A DNA stretch of 64,000 bases. Source: Trichomonas vaginalis G3. Lineage: Eukaryota > Parabasalia > Trichomonadida > Trichomonadidae. The stretch spans positions 15,447,962 to 15,511,961 of the forward strand of contig NC_067208.1 in NCBI RefSeq assembly GCF_026262505.1, read 5' to 3'. A program made the position numbers and the translations under genes. A model generated the notes under the pieces. The model did not search any database and was not told the DNA's origin. It saw only the letters and a program-made list of their open reading frames with translations. Below, one piece after another: positions 18,344 through 28,486 of the stretch (the stretch's first letter is position 1; each line of letters begins with the position of its first letter).

Positions 18344-18388
18344 ATGTTAGATCTAACACGTTTTCTAACCACTTTTCTAACATCGAAG
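18344..18388 (+). repeat. Cassette-flanking inverted repeat, left copy
   Basis: Contains the palindrome TGTTAGATCTAACA and the run ACGTTTTCTAACCACTTTTC. It is the inverted counterpart of 19437-19489 and brackets the 313-aa gene between them. It belongs to the GTTAGATCTAAC/GTGAGATCTAAC module family seen in the TIRs and in A1. Confidence 0.75.
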
Positions 18389-18396
18389 AAAACTAT

Positions 18397-19338
18397 TTAC
18401 AAGCGTTTTACATGGTATATGTTGCGATGGTTCATGACTTTAAACAGTTTTGTAGCTTCTATTTCTTCACGAAGGATATCAAAAATTTTAACTATGCCGA
18501 AGGTTTCTTTATATTTCTTCTTGACATCAGATAATAGGAAATCGTCAGCAGTTGGATAGTTTTTGTTCAGAAATGCTAACATGTCCATTTTATCTTCTGC
18601 TGGTTTCTCTACTTCTTTCTTTAAGTCAGCATAGTCGTTTCTCATACGTTCTATCTCTTTGACGGAGTAGTTATATTTCCTCATTGCTGCTTTACATTTT
18701 GAACATTGCGGATTCATTTTTGCGTTATACATTGAAATTTGACCTGCTAGAACAACTAAGGCGTCAATGGTTTTCTTTAACTCAAAAGTTGTTGGTTTTA
18801 TTTGTCCATTCCATATTTTACATCTTTTATCTTTATCTCTTATCTGCCATACACATTCAGCAACTAATGAAACAAAGTTGTCGTATGTCTTAAACTCCCC
18901 AGATTTATATATGTCAGAGATGTTCTTATATACCATGTCGCAATCTTTGTCCATAACTTTATGGTTGCAATGATATCCTAGAAACTCATAGTTTACTTTA
19001 CGTATGAACTTCTTTATTTCTACTGAGTCAGTTGGTTTCACTTCTATTTCATCGAATTCATGAATAGTGAGCTTTTGTTGTTGGATTTCAGGCAATTTGG
19101 GTAAATGGTCAATAATATCCTGCATGTCATAAAGATACTGTTCATTTGTTTCATCTTTCGCACTACAGTCTAAATTACTTGTTAAAAGTTCTTGCTTAAT
19201 TCTTTGTATTTCTGTCTCAAAAGTATATGAAGAATGAATGAAGCTTTTCATCTCTACTAACATAGATGTTGGATTCATAACTAAAGAGTTTGGTGAAGTT
19301 GTTGTTTGAAGTGTTGTAGAACCTATTGTTGAAATCAT
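18397..19338 (-). CDS. Conserved Maverick accessory protein, 313 aa (Cys-pair)
   Basis: Function is not recognised. The N-terminus is Ser/Thr-rich (MISTIGSTTLQTTTSPNSLV). A helical region and a charged IPEFDEI-like segment follow, then a possible metal-binding pair CSKCKAAMRKYNYS near residue 218. A coiled coil follows (ERMRNDYADLKKEVEK), and the last 70 residues end KIFDILREEIEATKLFKVMN. It is conserved with 33585-34517 of A1. It is bracketed by a roughly 45-bp inverted repeat on each side and is preceded by the same TGTATGTAAAGA leader as the KilA-N genes. The frame looks whole here. Confidence 0.7.
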   Translation of the reverse strand: MISTIGSTTLQTTTSPNSLVMNPTSMLVEMKSFIHSSYTFETEIQRIKQELLTSNLDCSAKDETNEQYLYDMQDIIDHLPKLPEIQQQKLTIHEFDEIEVKPTDSVEIKKFIRKVNYEFLGYHCNHKVMDKDCDMVYKNISDIYKSGEFKTYDNFVSLVAECVWQIRDKDKRCKIWNGQIKPTTFELKKTIDALVVLAGQISMYNAKMNPQCSKCKAAMRKYNYSVKEIERMRNDYADLKKEVEKPAEDKMDMLAFLNKNYPTADDFLLSDVKKKYKETFGIVKIFDILREEIEATKLFKVMNHRNIYHVKRL

Positions 19339-19436
19339 ATCTTTACATACAAGATAAAAATTTTTCTTAGAAAAAAATTAGCGTTATTTTTCTTTCATAA
19401 GGAAATGTCAAAAATTCATGATTTTCGAGAGTTTTA

Positions 19437-19489
19437 GACCATGTTAGAAAAGTGGTTAGAAAACGTGTTAGATCTAACATTCTAACATA
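19437..19489 (-). repeat. Cassette-flanking inverted repeat, right copy
   Basis: The reverse complement closely matches 18344-18388, including TGTTAGATCTAACA and the TTTTCTAACCACTTTTC run. The two copies face each other across one gene, as expected for a cassette boundary or a hairpin-forming regulatory unit. Confidence 0.75.
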
Positions 19490-19575
19490 AATAAAGTTTA
19501 TGTTAAAATAAATGGTACCATTAATGATATCATGACTGTTCTCGTTCATGTCTGATTTACATCTAATGAAAAAGT

Positions 19576-20660
19576 TTAGAAGAATTTTCTTATTCTTTCT
19601 GGCTTATTTTTGTCTTTCCAGTACTCCCGCTCTAATGGTCCCAGATGTGTTGGCTTTGACTCTCTCAAGTTCTTAGATGGTATAACATCTTCAACGCCTC
19701 CTTCATATCTTACTTTATAAGTGTCATCGTTTATGTTATAGTTAAGTATTTCAATAACCACTCCTCGCTTTGCTTCGTCAATGGTTTCAGCAAGTTTGCC
19801 ATTACTACTTTCGACTAATTTATGACGAGGATAAAACGCAATAGAGTCGTCAGCAGCTTTTATAAGATATCCATTACCTTGCGTAGAGTCTACGATATAA
19901 TAATTTCGACTTAACCTTAAACGTTTCTTTGTCAACGGTTTGTCGTCAAGAACTACACGAACTTTTGTACCAGGAATGAGGGTAAATTGTGTTGAATTTC
20001 TGATATTTTGTGTTTGGCTTCGTTTCTTTTGTATATACTTTTCTTCTTGTTGTTGTGTCATTGAATTTGGTGTATGTCCTGTTGTAGAATTTGTTGAGGA
20101 ATTATATACTTCGAGAAAATGTTTCATTGTTTCTTCGGTAAAGTCTCGCTCTTGATTTAAATCTCTGAGCGTTCTTATGAAGCGATTAATGATACCTAAA
20201 ATATTATGGTTATGGTCTTCAGTAGTGTAGTGAGTTATGTTATGCTTAATGAGAAATTCTGTGATTTCGTTGCTGAGGTATGCACTGTCTTGGTCTGATG
20301 TTAAAGTACTTGGGTTATGTTCTGCTACAAACTTTTGTAAAACTCTTAACACTTCACGAGTTCCTTTATTTCTCATTATATACGCAAAAGCTTTGCGAGT
20401 GTTAACATTTATGAAGATGAGGAATGGTTTATGTCCTCCTTTTCTGCTTTGAATGAGAGTGTCAAATTGGTATGCGTCGGAGTGTTGGAGTAAATTGGTA
20501 AAAAGTAGTCGTAAGGGTTTATTTTTGTTTGATGTACAACATTTTTGTCAAAGAACTTTTTCACTTCAGCTCTGTTAGTAAATCCCCAACTCTTTGCAGC
20601 TTCATTGAACTTCTTAAATGACCTCCATGGATGTTGTTCGAATACTTCTTTCAAGCTCAT
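19576..20660 (-). pseudogene. Retroviral-type integrase of Maverick B (looks broken)
   Basis: This is an integrase with the RNase H-fold core (LTSDQDSAYLSNEITEFL, then HNHNILGIINRFIRTLRDLN), paralogous to Maverick A's 4100-5059 gene. A C-terminal SH3-like part (GTKVRVVLDDKPLTKKRLRL) and a chromo/Tudor-like tail (GVVIEILNYNINDDTYKVRY) follow, which may guide target choice. It looks broken, with about one break. It is followed by the fibre gene on the same strand. Confidence 0.85.
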
Positions 20661-20700
20661 TTATGTAAAAATAAAGATTTTATTCTAGGCTCAAGCGCGT

Positions 20701-23700
20701 TCATTGAACGCGGTACCATGCGAATATAGTCACAAATGGTGGCATGTAATCCTTACCCGAGCCTGTTGGATTTGTTGTGAAAGTGTGTGAATGATTTCCT
20801 GCGGTTCCACAGAAAATACCTGCGCTTGAATCTACTGGGTCACTTGAAATATCATATCTATGCATTCCCTGTCTATCCGAACCTGCTGCAAGATTTGTAT
20901 AACCTCTTTTTGTTATTGAATGTGAATGACTACCTGTTGTGTTTGTAGTTCCTGTATGAGTGTGCGGTGGAAGGTTTGCTTCTTTAATTTTCTTCGAACC
21001 ACCTGTTTGCTTTGAAGAGTTCGCACAATAGAGGAATTTATCTACAATCTGTTCCCACGTACCAAAACCTAAAACACTTGCCGGATTTGTTGAGTTCATT
21101 GACGTATAAATAGAGCCTATAGGATATATGGTTTCAAGAATCTGGGCCTTCATTGTTAGAAGTTCATGTTTAACGTTTATAGTTTTATTGCCTTCTACAA
21201 TATTTATATTGTTTGTTATTAAACCATTAGGAAAAGTAGGAGGATAAATTCTTTGTTCTTGTACAGTTGCACCGTCTCTTCCTGTTTTTGTTACTATTTC
21301 GATGCATGCCTTAATTTCTTTAATCTTGATTGTTTGAAATTCTTCATGCACGTGCTCTTTATCGGCTTTTCCATTAAGCGCAGCATTTACTTCCGACTTC
21401 TTTGCATAATTTTCATCTACATAAGTTTTGTCGGCTTTCTTATCTAACATTGCTGGTAGTTCATTGTTCTTCAAAGTTTCTGGCATGACCTTCAATATTC
21501 CTGCAACTGTTATCTAAATTGTTTAGTGTATCTTTTACGCTTGTACTTGGATTCTCTAAAGGTGCACTTGAACCAAGGGTATAGTTCAATATTATGTCGT
21601 CTGCTCTAACAGTAGTGAAGGATTTATGTGTATGGTTCTTGTCGGCTTTACTGTCTAATGTAGCCTGAAGTTCATTTATATCGGAGATGTTGTGTTTATG
21701 AGATTTCAAAACTTTGTTCGTTGCTTCAAGTTCAACTTTGTCAGCTTTACTTTTAATAGCATCTTCAAACGTTATTTTTGACTTAACTCTCAAAGTAAAT
21801 CTTGGTTCAACTAATACACCGTTAACATTGAAAGTAGAGGCATAAATTTCACCGGTATAACCAAATGCTTCTGGTGCTTTAGCTACATATACTGTACAGT
21901 ACAGCTTATGTCATAACCTTTAGCACGAATGTATTTATATCTTCTTTCATTAACATTTTTCTTCGCTTCATCACTTCGTGTTAAATATCCATGGTAGTTC
22001 GTTATAATCTGTTCGTCTGAAGTTATATAATGAACGTGGTTCTTGACTTTATCACTCAGAGCTAAAAGCTCATTTTTGTTTGCTTTTTCGGCTAATTTCT
22101 CATTAACATCATTCACTTCTAATTCATCTCTTCCGCCAGAACTCTTATTTCATTAATCTTTTTCATTAATTCGGTAATTACGTCATAAGACTATATTCTG
22201 TTTTCGGTTTTGTAAATAATGAGTCAAAATTTCTTTTCATCATTACATCGCTGACATTAATGATATCACCAATTCCTTTTTCATTTATTCTCTTCATTAA
22301 TTCTGCAATAATGACAAATATATAATCTGTTAATTTATTCTCTTCATCGAGGGTTATAGAATGTTTTGAAATTGAATCATTAACTCCTCTAAATAAATCA
22401 ATAACTTCAGGATACACGTTTTTAATGTCTCGAATAACCCGACCAGTATCCTGTTGTTCATGTTCTTCGTTCCGTCGTTACGTGGTTTTATATCTCTAAC
22501 CATCATCAACGCAGTCATAACCGGAGGGTTTGTTGCTATCTGTTCGAAAATCCGTCCGTTATGTACGGTATATCTAAATAATTTCTTTGTGTTTGTTAAA
22601 ACATTTGAAACAAGTCTTTTAAAACCATCTACAAAATTTCCTGTTTCACCTAATGTTCTTGCAGCATTTACAAGCTCACCCATTCCCGCTTTTGACCCCA
22701 AAAACGTCCATATTGCATTTATTTCACTCTGTATAGTTGTCCATTCAGCGAAACTAACACCCGCATTCGCTAAGCTGAAAATGAAATTCAGTGGATCGAA
22801 CTTAATTCCACCTTCTTTTTCAATTTCAACGAACTCACTAACATGAGATTTTAAATATTCTTTCGTTAAAATTGTTTTCCCCGATGTTATGTCATTAACG
22901 AAACTATCACCGTCAAAAGTTAACGAATTCAATTTCGTCGTTGATGCTTTTATTTCATACACCGCTTTATCGATAGTTTTTGGCTCACCTTCTTTAGAAG
23001 CATATGAAACATTAATGAATGAATTATATGTATTCATGAATGAATTAAAATCAATGATTTTCATTAATGACGCCTTTAATGATTCATTTACTGTCGAATC
23101 CCTTAAAGTAATTAATGAACTGTCATTTATGAAAGGTACACTGCAAACCGTCGAGTTTGGATCAAATGCTATAGTTGGTGCAGGAATATTAATGATATAA
23201 GTCATTAAATCATTAAGTGACGTAAATAATGTTGTCGTTTTTGATTTAATTTCTTTAGCATCTGTTATATATGGTAATTTTATTTCTGTAGTTTCTGAAT
23301 TAAAGATATTCGCTAAAATGTTTTGTAAACTGTTTTGAACAGCTGTGTAAACCGTTGAATCCGGAACTCTTACGATTTCACCATCCTTAATAAAAGGCAT
23401 TGTACATGGCGTAGTGCTTGGGTCAATCTTTCGGGATTATAATTCAACATATATTCTAACGCTTCATGAACAGACTTATATACTGTTGTGTCGTTCTTCA
23501 TGACAATTTCACCATTTACAATGAATGGCATAGTGCATGGAGTTAAAATGGGGTCAAACTTTTCATAGTCCTTCCATGTTATGTATTTCTCGGTATTTCC
23601 ATCACTGATAACAATATATTTGTCAGTAAGTGTGAGAGAGTATTGACCAAAATATAAACGTTTAGCTCTGTCAGCTTCATACGCATATGCAGCTATACTC

Positions 23701-23702
23701 AT
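20701..23702 (-). pseudogene. Long tail-fibre-like gene of Maverick B (looks broken)
   Basis: This is a roughly 3-kb gene with a fibre architecture. The N-terminus is MSIAAYAYEADRAKRLYFGQ. Three or more imperfect repeats of the pattern PCTMPFI.(N/D)GEIV...DSTVY..V...L lie in the first third, then helical heptads with KADK and DINELQATLDSKADKNHTHK. A phage-type tip follows: YPIGSIYTSMNSTNPAS, GTWEQIVDKFLYCANSS, LPPHTHTG, and KDYMPPFVTIFAWYR. The tip is clearly homologous to the A1/A2 fibre while the shaft differs. It looks broken, with about five breaks. It is transcribed from a 17-bp bidirectional promoter. Confidence 0.8.
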
Positions 23703-23719
23703 ATTTTAATGAGAATAAA
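23703..23719. promoter_or_regulatory. 17-bp bidirectional promoter (fibre / minor structural gene)
   Basis: ATTTTAATGAGAATAAA is the complete spacer between divergent ATGs at 23702 (minus) and 23720 (plus). It matches the T4A...ATAAA layout of the other six. Confidence 0.68.
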
Positions 23720-24496
23720 ATGTTGTTCTATTTGCAAAGTACAGACCCAAACGAATACGGGACAGTAAAACTACAAACAAACTTAGGTCTACAGAATGAG
23801 CCACTTGCATTCAGAATGGTTGACTTTAATACTATTGCTTCATTCGTTATAACTGACGAAACAGATTTCATGGAGCTTGAAATAGATGGAAAGAAGCACG
23901 AAATAAGATTTCACAATAATGTAGAATATAAGATGGAAACATTAGCTGGAGTGTTAAATGCTCTCATAAATACTACAATAAACAAGGATAACGGAGAAAA
24001 CTTAATGAATGTTAAACTTATTGCAGGAGTTTTGAAGTTCAGTTATGCGAAAGAGTTTAAGATACCAAGAATGAGTCATAGAGTACAACTTCTTTTGGGA
24101 GCATACCATATGACATTTCCTTTGAAAAGTGTTGACAAAACGATTGAGATGAAATCTGTTCCATACGTATGTTATGGCAATTGTTTGTACATTGAGTCAA
24201 AAATAGCTAATGTCACAGGTATTTCAGGAGTTAATAGTAAAGGTTCAGTAGAATATAAATCCTTCTGTTATGAAGTAAATTCAATGTTCATTCCAAACGT
24301 TCCTGTCATAGCAACTCATTTAGGTAAATGGGTTCGCATTAGTCCACATAATTTGAAAGATATGCAATTCAGACTTGTTGGCTTTCAAAGAGAGCCTGTA
24401 GAACTGAAGGCACCAGTGCGAATGACTGTTGAAGTTGACTTTTTAGAAAATATTAAATGCAACAGCTTACAAGAGAACTCAGAGCTAAAAATATAA
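23720..24496 (+). CDS. Structural-family-2 protein of Maverick B (258 aa)
   Basis: Starts MLFYLQSTDPNEYGTVKLQT. It is a beta-rich protein with strands such as SFVITDETDFMELEIDGKKH and a tail LKAPVRMTVEVDFLENIKC. It aligns by pattern with Maverick A's 265-aa protein (38781-39578). That protein starts similarly (TITTKNPESYNSITTNLQSP) and shares the D-F-...-GKK element near residue 60 and the LLCPMHLSMTAESFELE end. A minor capsid or jelly-roll role is plausible but inferred. The ATG at 23720 is chosen because the bidirectional promoter ends there. The frame looks whole. Confidence 0.68.
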   Translation: MLFYLQSTDPNEYGTVKLQTNLGLQNEPLAFRMVDFNTIASFVITDETDFMELEIDGKKHEIRFHNNVEYKMETLAGVLNALINTTINKDNGENLMNVKLIAGVLKFSYAKEFKIPRMSHRVQLLLGAYHMTFPLKSVDKTIEMKSVPYVCYGNCLYIESKIANVTGISGVNSKGSVEYKSFCYEVNSMFIPNVPVIATHLGKWVRISPHNLKDMQFRLVGFQREPVELKAPVRMTVEVDFLENIKCNSLQENSELKI

Positions 24497-24696
24497 AGTA
24501 TGAATGTTATGTATTAGGTCATGAACTTTGGTTGTTGCTGTTTGATGAAACAAATGAGTTAGTTATGTCAGTCAAGAGAACAGAAAAATATTGTGTTAGT
24601 GAAAACTGCACCAAGTCAATAAGATTAGGTTTGCATTATGAAGATGAGTTCGATACTGTTGAAGAAGTTTTGGATCGATATTACAAATTGCTTTAA
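24457..24696 (+). CDS. 79-aa protein overlapping the structural gene
   Basis: Starts MQQLTRELRAKNIKYECYVL and overlaps the end of the preceding gene by 40 bases in another frame. It has a hydrophobic LGHELWLLLFDE strand, a Cys-containing YCVSENCTKS segment and an acidic C-terminus EDEFDTVEEVLDRYYKLL. It converges with the CCG gene with a four-base overlap. Function unknown. Confidence 0.6.
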   Translation: MQQLTRELRAKNIKYECYVLGHELWLLLFDETNELVMSVKRTEKYCVSENCTKSIRLGLHYEDEFDTVEEVLDRYYKLL

Positions 24697-25163
24697 TTTA
24701 CTAAAACATATTTCAAACAAAGCTTATAGTAAGTAGATAGTTTTGTATACTCGTTCGAATATTTATACTTAAACTCAACTCCTGGAGTACCTGGTGTTTC
24801 AATGATGCGGATGTTACCTATTTTCATGAATATTGGAGTTTGACCACAGCATTCGATTTCAGGGTCGAGATAGTCAATGACACATTGCTTTCCTGTTATT
24901 CGTGATATAATATTTTCAAGGTCCTCCTTTGTTAGAATTATTTGGTTCTTGCTTATAAGATTTGTCAAAAGCTTCTTATCGTCTTTGAGTAAAATTGTTT
25001 GGTATAACTGAAGAAGGTAATGGTCTACGTTATCTGAAGGATTTGTTTGAACATTTGTGTAAGGGTTGTCGTTGGCTTCTCTTGAAAGAATTTGGTCCAG
25101 TGGTGGATACTCTAACTTAACATCTGATGTAGCGTTAGCGTTTGAAGCTGTGTTTAAATTCAC

Positions 25164-25191
25164 AGCGCCATGCGCCAAGACCGAAGGTCCC
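25164..25191 (+). repeat. Palindromic double-hairpin unit, copy c
   Basis: GCGC-CAT-GCGC followed by AAGACC-GAA-GGTCC: two hairpins in tandem, the second with the GAA loop of the family. Here it lies antisense to the gene but is still in frame. Confidence 0.62.
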
Positions 25192-25238
25192 GACTTAAGT
25201 TCTGGTTCTTTTTCTTTCAAACACTCTGAACTATAGTT

Positions 25239-25947
25239 TAGAGATGTGAAAACTTAAATTTTATAATCCCTGGGATGCACTTTCTTCGATTTTTTTTAAA
25301 TTTTTGGGATAAATTTTGACATCTTTTTTTTTGCTGGCGACCCCCCGTTTAGGGCATCAAAAAAACATGTTGTTTCGTTTCAAGATCGGGATATGTTGTG
25401 AACCCGACTTCTTTCATTAATGAAGTGATTTCTTAAGTTGAATAAAAACAAATTTGATTGAAATTCATACAAAATTTCTTTTTATCATTATTATTTAAGA
25501 TGCTTTTTTATGTTGAATTGTTAATTTTTTTATTTCCACCTGGGATATTTTGAATTGGGCTAGCCCAATCCCACCTCTCAATTTTCTCTCAATTGGGCAA
25601 TGGGGATCCCATATAAAATGTATTGTAACAAAATTTTACATGCATAATATAGTACAATTAAACAACATTCTAAAAATATTAAATTCACATCATTTACTTG
25701 AAGATTTTATATTTTCAACAAAAATTAATACAATAATTACATTAAATTGAGGAGATTTATAATATTTATTATAAATTAAAATATTATTACTCATTAATTT
25801 GTTGAAATATTGCATTTTAGTGGTAAAAATTAAAATTTAAGTTTACATGGAGAAAAAAAATTTTAAATTCCAAAAAAAATTCAATTGGGATAACGATAGG
25901 GACAAAAATTTAGAATCCCCATATGCTTGGGATAAAATCACATGACT
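25239..25947. mobile_element. 709-bp MITE-like insertion with 9-bp target duplication
   Basis: The segment is flanked by ACTATAGTT at 25230-25238 and 25948-25956. It is extremely AT-rich, with scattered homopolymer runs and no credible gene. It contains a perfect 16-base palindrome ATTGGGCTAGCCCAAT (25554-25569). The ends show weak inverted similarity around ATGTGA and a nearby ATCCC block (TAGAGATGTGAAAACTTA at the left, and the complement of TGGGATAAAATCACATGACT at the right). A 9-bp duplication fits a Mutator-like (MULE) transposase acting on a non-autonomous element; the family assignment is inference. It splits a Maverick B gene. Confidence 0.72.
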
Positions 25948-26077
25948 ACTATAGTTCTTTATGACAATATTGTTTGTCGTTCGTGAGTCAACATTTGATG
26001 TTGGTTCAATTGGAACATTAACGGCACCAGCTAAGATGGATTTGCTTCTCATTTCATATAGAATAAAAACCTTTTAT

Positions 26078-26371
26078 ATGTATGAAATGAACAATATACT
26101 CGACAAGGGTTTGAATGTAAAGCTAACGAATGAAAATATTGTTGAATTCACTGAGACAGGTGCTGTGTATAAAGATGTAGAACTACTGAACAAAAGAGCT
26201 AAGGGAAGAAGCAGGAACATGAACAAAGGGTGGAAGCCTATAAAAATTTATGTCAATGATGGCTCGGGAGGTTCAAACATAAAGTATGCAGAAAGTTATA
26301 GAGTTTATGCTCTCAAAGGTGAAAAGCCTTCATTTAAGAACAGCTATTCTAACGCATATCCTCAAAGCTAA
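26078..26371 (+). CDS. Small basic protein of Maverick B (about 97 aa)
   Basis: Begins MYEMNNILDKGLNVKLTNEN just after an AATAAAAACCTTTTAT spacer that it shares with the divergent CCG gene start at 26052. The centre is basic and Asn/Lys-rich (LLNKRAKGRSRNMNKGWKPI). The end is Ser/Tyr-rich. Start could be 26078 or 26087. Function unknown. The 100 bp after it contain only a 28-codon frame (26392-26478) of doubtful reality. Confidence 0.5.
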   Translation: MYEMNNILDKGLNVKLTNENIVEFTETGAVYKDVELLNKRAKGRSRNMNKGWKPIKIYVNDGSGGSNIKYAESYRVYALKGEKPSFKNSYSNAYPQS

Positions 26372-26474
26372 CGGATGGGGAAGTGGATGATATGAATGAC
26401 AGCAAAAATATTAACAGAAATGGCGACAGAGATGCATGGAATTTGTTTACCATCAGTCAATTGAAGGTTAAACT

Positions 26475-27363
26475 TTAAAATAATGTTGGTCGTTCCCATG
26501 GAATATTTTTGACTTTAATGGTATTAGTCATGATATGAATCTCAAGGTATGAACGAGGAGAGATGAGAGACTTATATGCTTCCCAAATTTCTTCAAAAGG
26601 TAATGTTATACCTGACTGTTTCCAAATGAGTTCAATGTCATAGCGTGAGAAACCTTGAAAGATAACGAAGTCAGTTATGAGACGTTTTATGTTTAAAGCT
26701 AAAAACCTCCATGTTTGCATAAGTATTGCTACAGTTAAATGGTAATGTCTGACTTTAGTTATGATGTTAGCTAATGGTGAGTCAGGCTTTGACACTAAAC
26801 CTTTTCCGGCGAAGTCGTCACAAACGAGCAGAGTGTTTGAAGGATACTTTTTGAAGGGGTATTTTAAAAGTTTTGATAGAATGTAGTTTGTCAGTCGTTT
26901 CATATCGTAAACTCCTGAGTACTGACGTAAGTGGTGTTTGTCAATAATTCTTTCCATCTCTTCTGAAGTCTTTTGCATTCCTGACTGTTATGAACTCTAC
27001 AATAGCATAATATTTTCTCTTACGTCGAATGTAACGTTGAAGAAATTCAATGAGTTCGCTATCTGGAACTTTAACGACAGATGCTTGAACTTTACTCATG
27101 AATGTTTTCGCTGTTGAATCCATAGAGTCTGAAGTTGCTGATATAATGATTTGGTCATAGTAAGAGTCGTTTCCTAAACGCTCTGTTATGAGTATATGAC
27201 GAATGAGGTTAAATGTCTTACCTGAACCCATCTTTCCACAATAGAAATACACACCATTTGAACAGAATTCATAATCTTTGCTGAAAGGAAGAATAAGAGA
27301 AGAGTTAAGTTTGTCTGTAGTTTCATTCATGTCTTCATCTACGTCATGTATTAAATGCTTCAT
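26475..27363 (-). pseudogene. Packaging ATPase (FtsK/HerA-A32 type) of Maverick B (looks broken)
   Basis: Walker A is FYCGKMGSGKTFNLIRHIL and Walker B is TLLVCDDFAGK. Both, with the following LMQTWRFLAL sensor region, are typical of the A32-like genome-packaging ATPases of Polintons and large DNA viruses. It is paralogous to the intact 35683-36558 gene of A1 (TTGSGKTFTYLK ... CLLILDDFASH). It looks broken, with about one break. It is divergent from a structural gene over a 16-bp promoter. Confidence 0.87.
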
Positions 27364-27379
27364 TTTATCTCCATTAAAA
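27364..27379. promoter_or_regulatory. 16-bp bidirectional promoter (ATPase / structural gene)
   Basis: TTTATCTCCATTAAAA separates the ATPase ATG (minus) from the ATG at 27380 (plus). It is the shortest of the seven seen. Confidence 0.68.
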
Positions 27380-28261
27380 ATGCAAGTCAGAAATATTCAG
27401 AACATAGCACCGAGTCTAACTGACAAGAGTATAAAGATATACTATGAACACGTTATGATGAAACCAACCAAAATTCAAGAAAGTCAGTATACTTATGAAT
27501 ATCCAAGACACTGGGTAGAGTATGTAGGAGGTGAGAAAGCTATTGAAATAAGACAAGTTAGAAGTATTCCAGCAGGAAGGACAATATTATTGAAGAACTT
27601 TAATGTTTTGAGATATAATGATGAAACAAAGAAGCAAGATAGTTTCCCTGTTGCTGTGTATGTGAACTTAGATACAGGAGATGACATGAAAGTTTTTAAC
27701 ACAAAGCTTCAAATGGTATTGAAAGAACAACTTATAGCAGAAGGACACCCATTACCTTCAGAAGTTACCATAGCATATAATTTTGAAACAAACTCAATAG
27801 ATTTTAAAGTCGTCTCTGCAAAGAAGTCAGGATTTACATTTAATGAAGCAGATGTATATTCGAATGAAAACTTCAAAGCTATTGCATGGTTAGATAATGA
27901 CGATTGCTTTAAGAAAATATTTAAATTCAGTGACTCAAAGATGTCAATAGATGACCTTCGTGGAATGTTACCATCGACGTTTACAGTTGAAGGCTCAGCA
28001 GGATTGCTTACAAGATTGTCAATTGGTGGCGTTTGGTCTCGTGAGAACATTGTTATAAAATCCAGTATAAGTGAATTTGCTGAAGAATCTATATTATGTC
28101 TTTCAAACTACATGTATTCGCCACCGAAGCATTATAGTATAACAAACTTTGTCAGTAAGTTTAACATAAGACTTGTCGAACCTTCTTCAATGAAAGATGT
28201 TGTGCTACCTAAAGATGGAAAGGATGGACTCATTATTGAGATGATTTTAATTGCATATTAA
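27380..28261 (+). CDS. Structural-family-1 protein of Maverick B, second member (293 aa)
   Basis: Starts MQVRNIQNIAPSLTDKSIKI at the edge of the bidirectional promoter. YEYPRHWVEYVGGEKAIEIR (near residue 39) is the family-1 signature. The next strands (FPVAVYVNLDTGDDMKVFNT, EVTIAYNFETNSIDFKVV) parallel the Maverick A 282-286-aa proteins. The last block, DVVLPKDGKDGLIIEMILIA, is strand-rich. It is a likely minor capsid or vertex protein by context, unproven. Its stop codon abuts the next ATG (TAAATG). The frame looks whole. Confidence 0.7.
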   Translation: MQVRNIQNIAPSLTDKSIKIYYEHVMMKPTKIQESQYTYEYPRHWVEYVGGEKAIEIRQVRSIPAGRTILLKNFNVLRYNDETKKQDSFPVAVYVNLDTGDDMKVFNTKLQMVLKEQLIAEGHPLPSEVTIAYNFETNSIDFKVVSAKKSGFTFNEADVYSNENFKAIAWLDNDDCFKKIFKFSDSKMSIDDLRGMLPSTFTVEGSAGLLTRLSIGGVWSRENIVIKSSISEFAEESILCLSNYMYSPPKHYSITNFVSKFNIRLVEPSSMKDVVLPKDGKDGLIIEMILIAY

Positions 28262-28486
28262 ATGAGCTTGTTCTTAAAGGTCGTTCATGATGAAATAACT
28301 GTTGTAGAAGATGTTAGCAATTGTTCAGACATTTTGAAGCGAATAGATGAGATAAGAAAGAAGTTAGATAGACCGCAAAGCGGTGAGGGTGAAGCCCGTG
28401 AGAATGTTTATGTTTCATTGACTTTCTCCAGTAACGAGAACTTTTATGAGATAATATTGAAGAGAGATGATTTTAATATGGGGTAA
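28262..28486 (+). CDS. 74-aa protein in a TAAATG-coupled run
   Basis: Starts MSLFLKVVHDEITVVEDVSN with zero spacing after the previous stop. It has helical central residues (DILKRIDEIRKKLDRP), then the residues PQSGEGEA contributed by palindromic unit copy d, then strands VYVSLTFSSNENFYEIILKR. Its own stop is again followed directly by ATG. Function unknown. Confidence 0.6.
   Translation: MSLFLKVVHDEITVVEDVSNCSDILKRIDEIRKKLDRPQSGEGEARENVYVSLTFSSNENFYEIILKRDDFNMG
28372..28397 (+). repeat. Palindromic double-hairpin unit, copy d, inside a small gene
   Basis: ACCGC-AAA-GCGGT then GAGGGTGAAGCCC: the same order, spacing and GAA loop as copy b in PolB. It encodes PQSGEGEA in frame, closely parallel to PQRGEDEV in PolB. 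Confidence 0.75.

Larger units (their letters stand above)
24693..26052 (-). pseudogene. 'CCG' family virion-linked protein of Maverick B, split by a MITE-like insertion
   Basis: The 3' part encodes helices (LLQLYQTILLKDDKKLLTNL) and a conserved block DYLDPEIECCGQTPIF followed by a strand and EFKYKYS. The same block appears in Maverick A's 39583-40161 product (EIEPDIACCGVSYNV ... LNLKYS), so the family is shared by both element types. The 5' end lies at 26052. The gene is interrupted by a 709-bp insertion with 9-bp flanking repeats (25239-25947). Palindromic unit copy c lies in the 3' part. Function unknown, but linkage to capsid and ATPase genes suggests a virion role. Confidence 0.72.
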
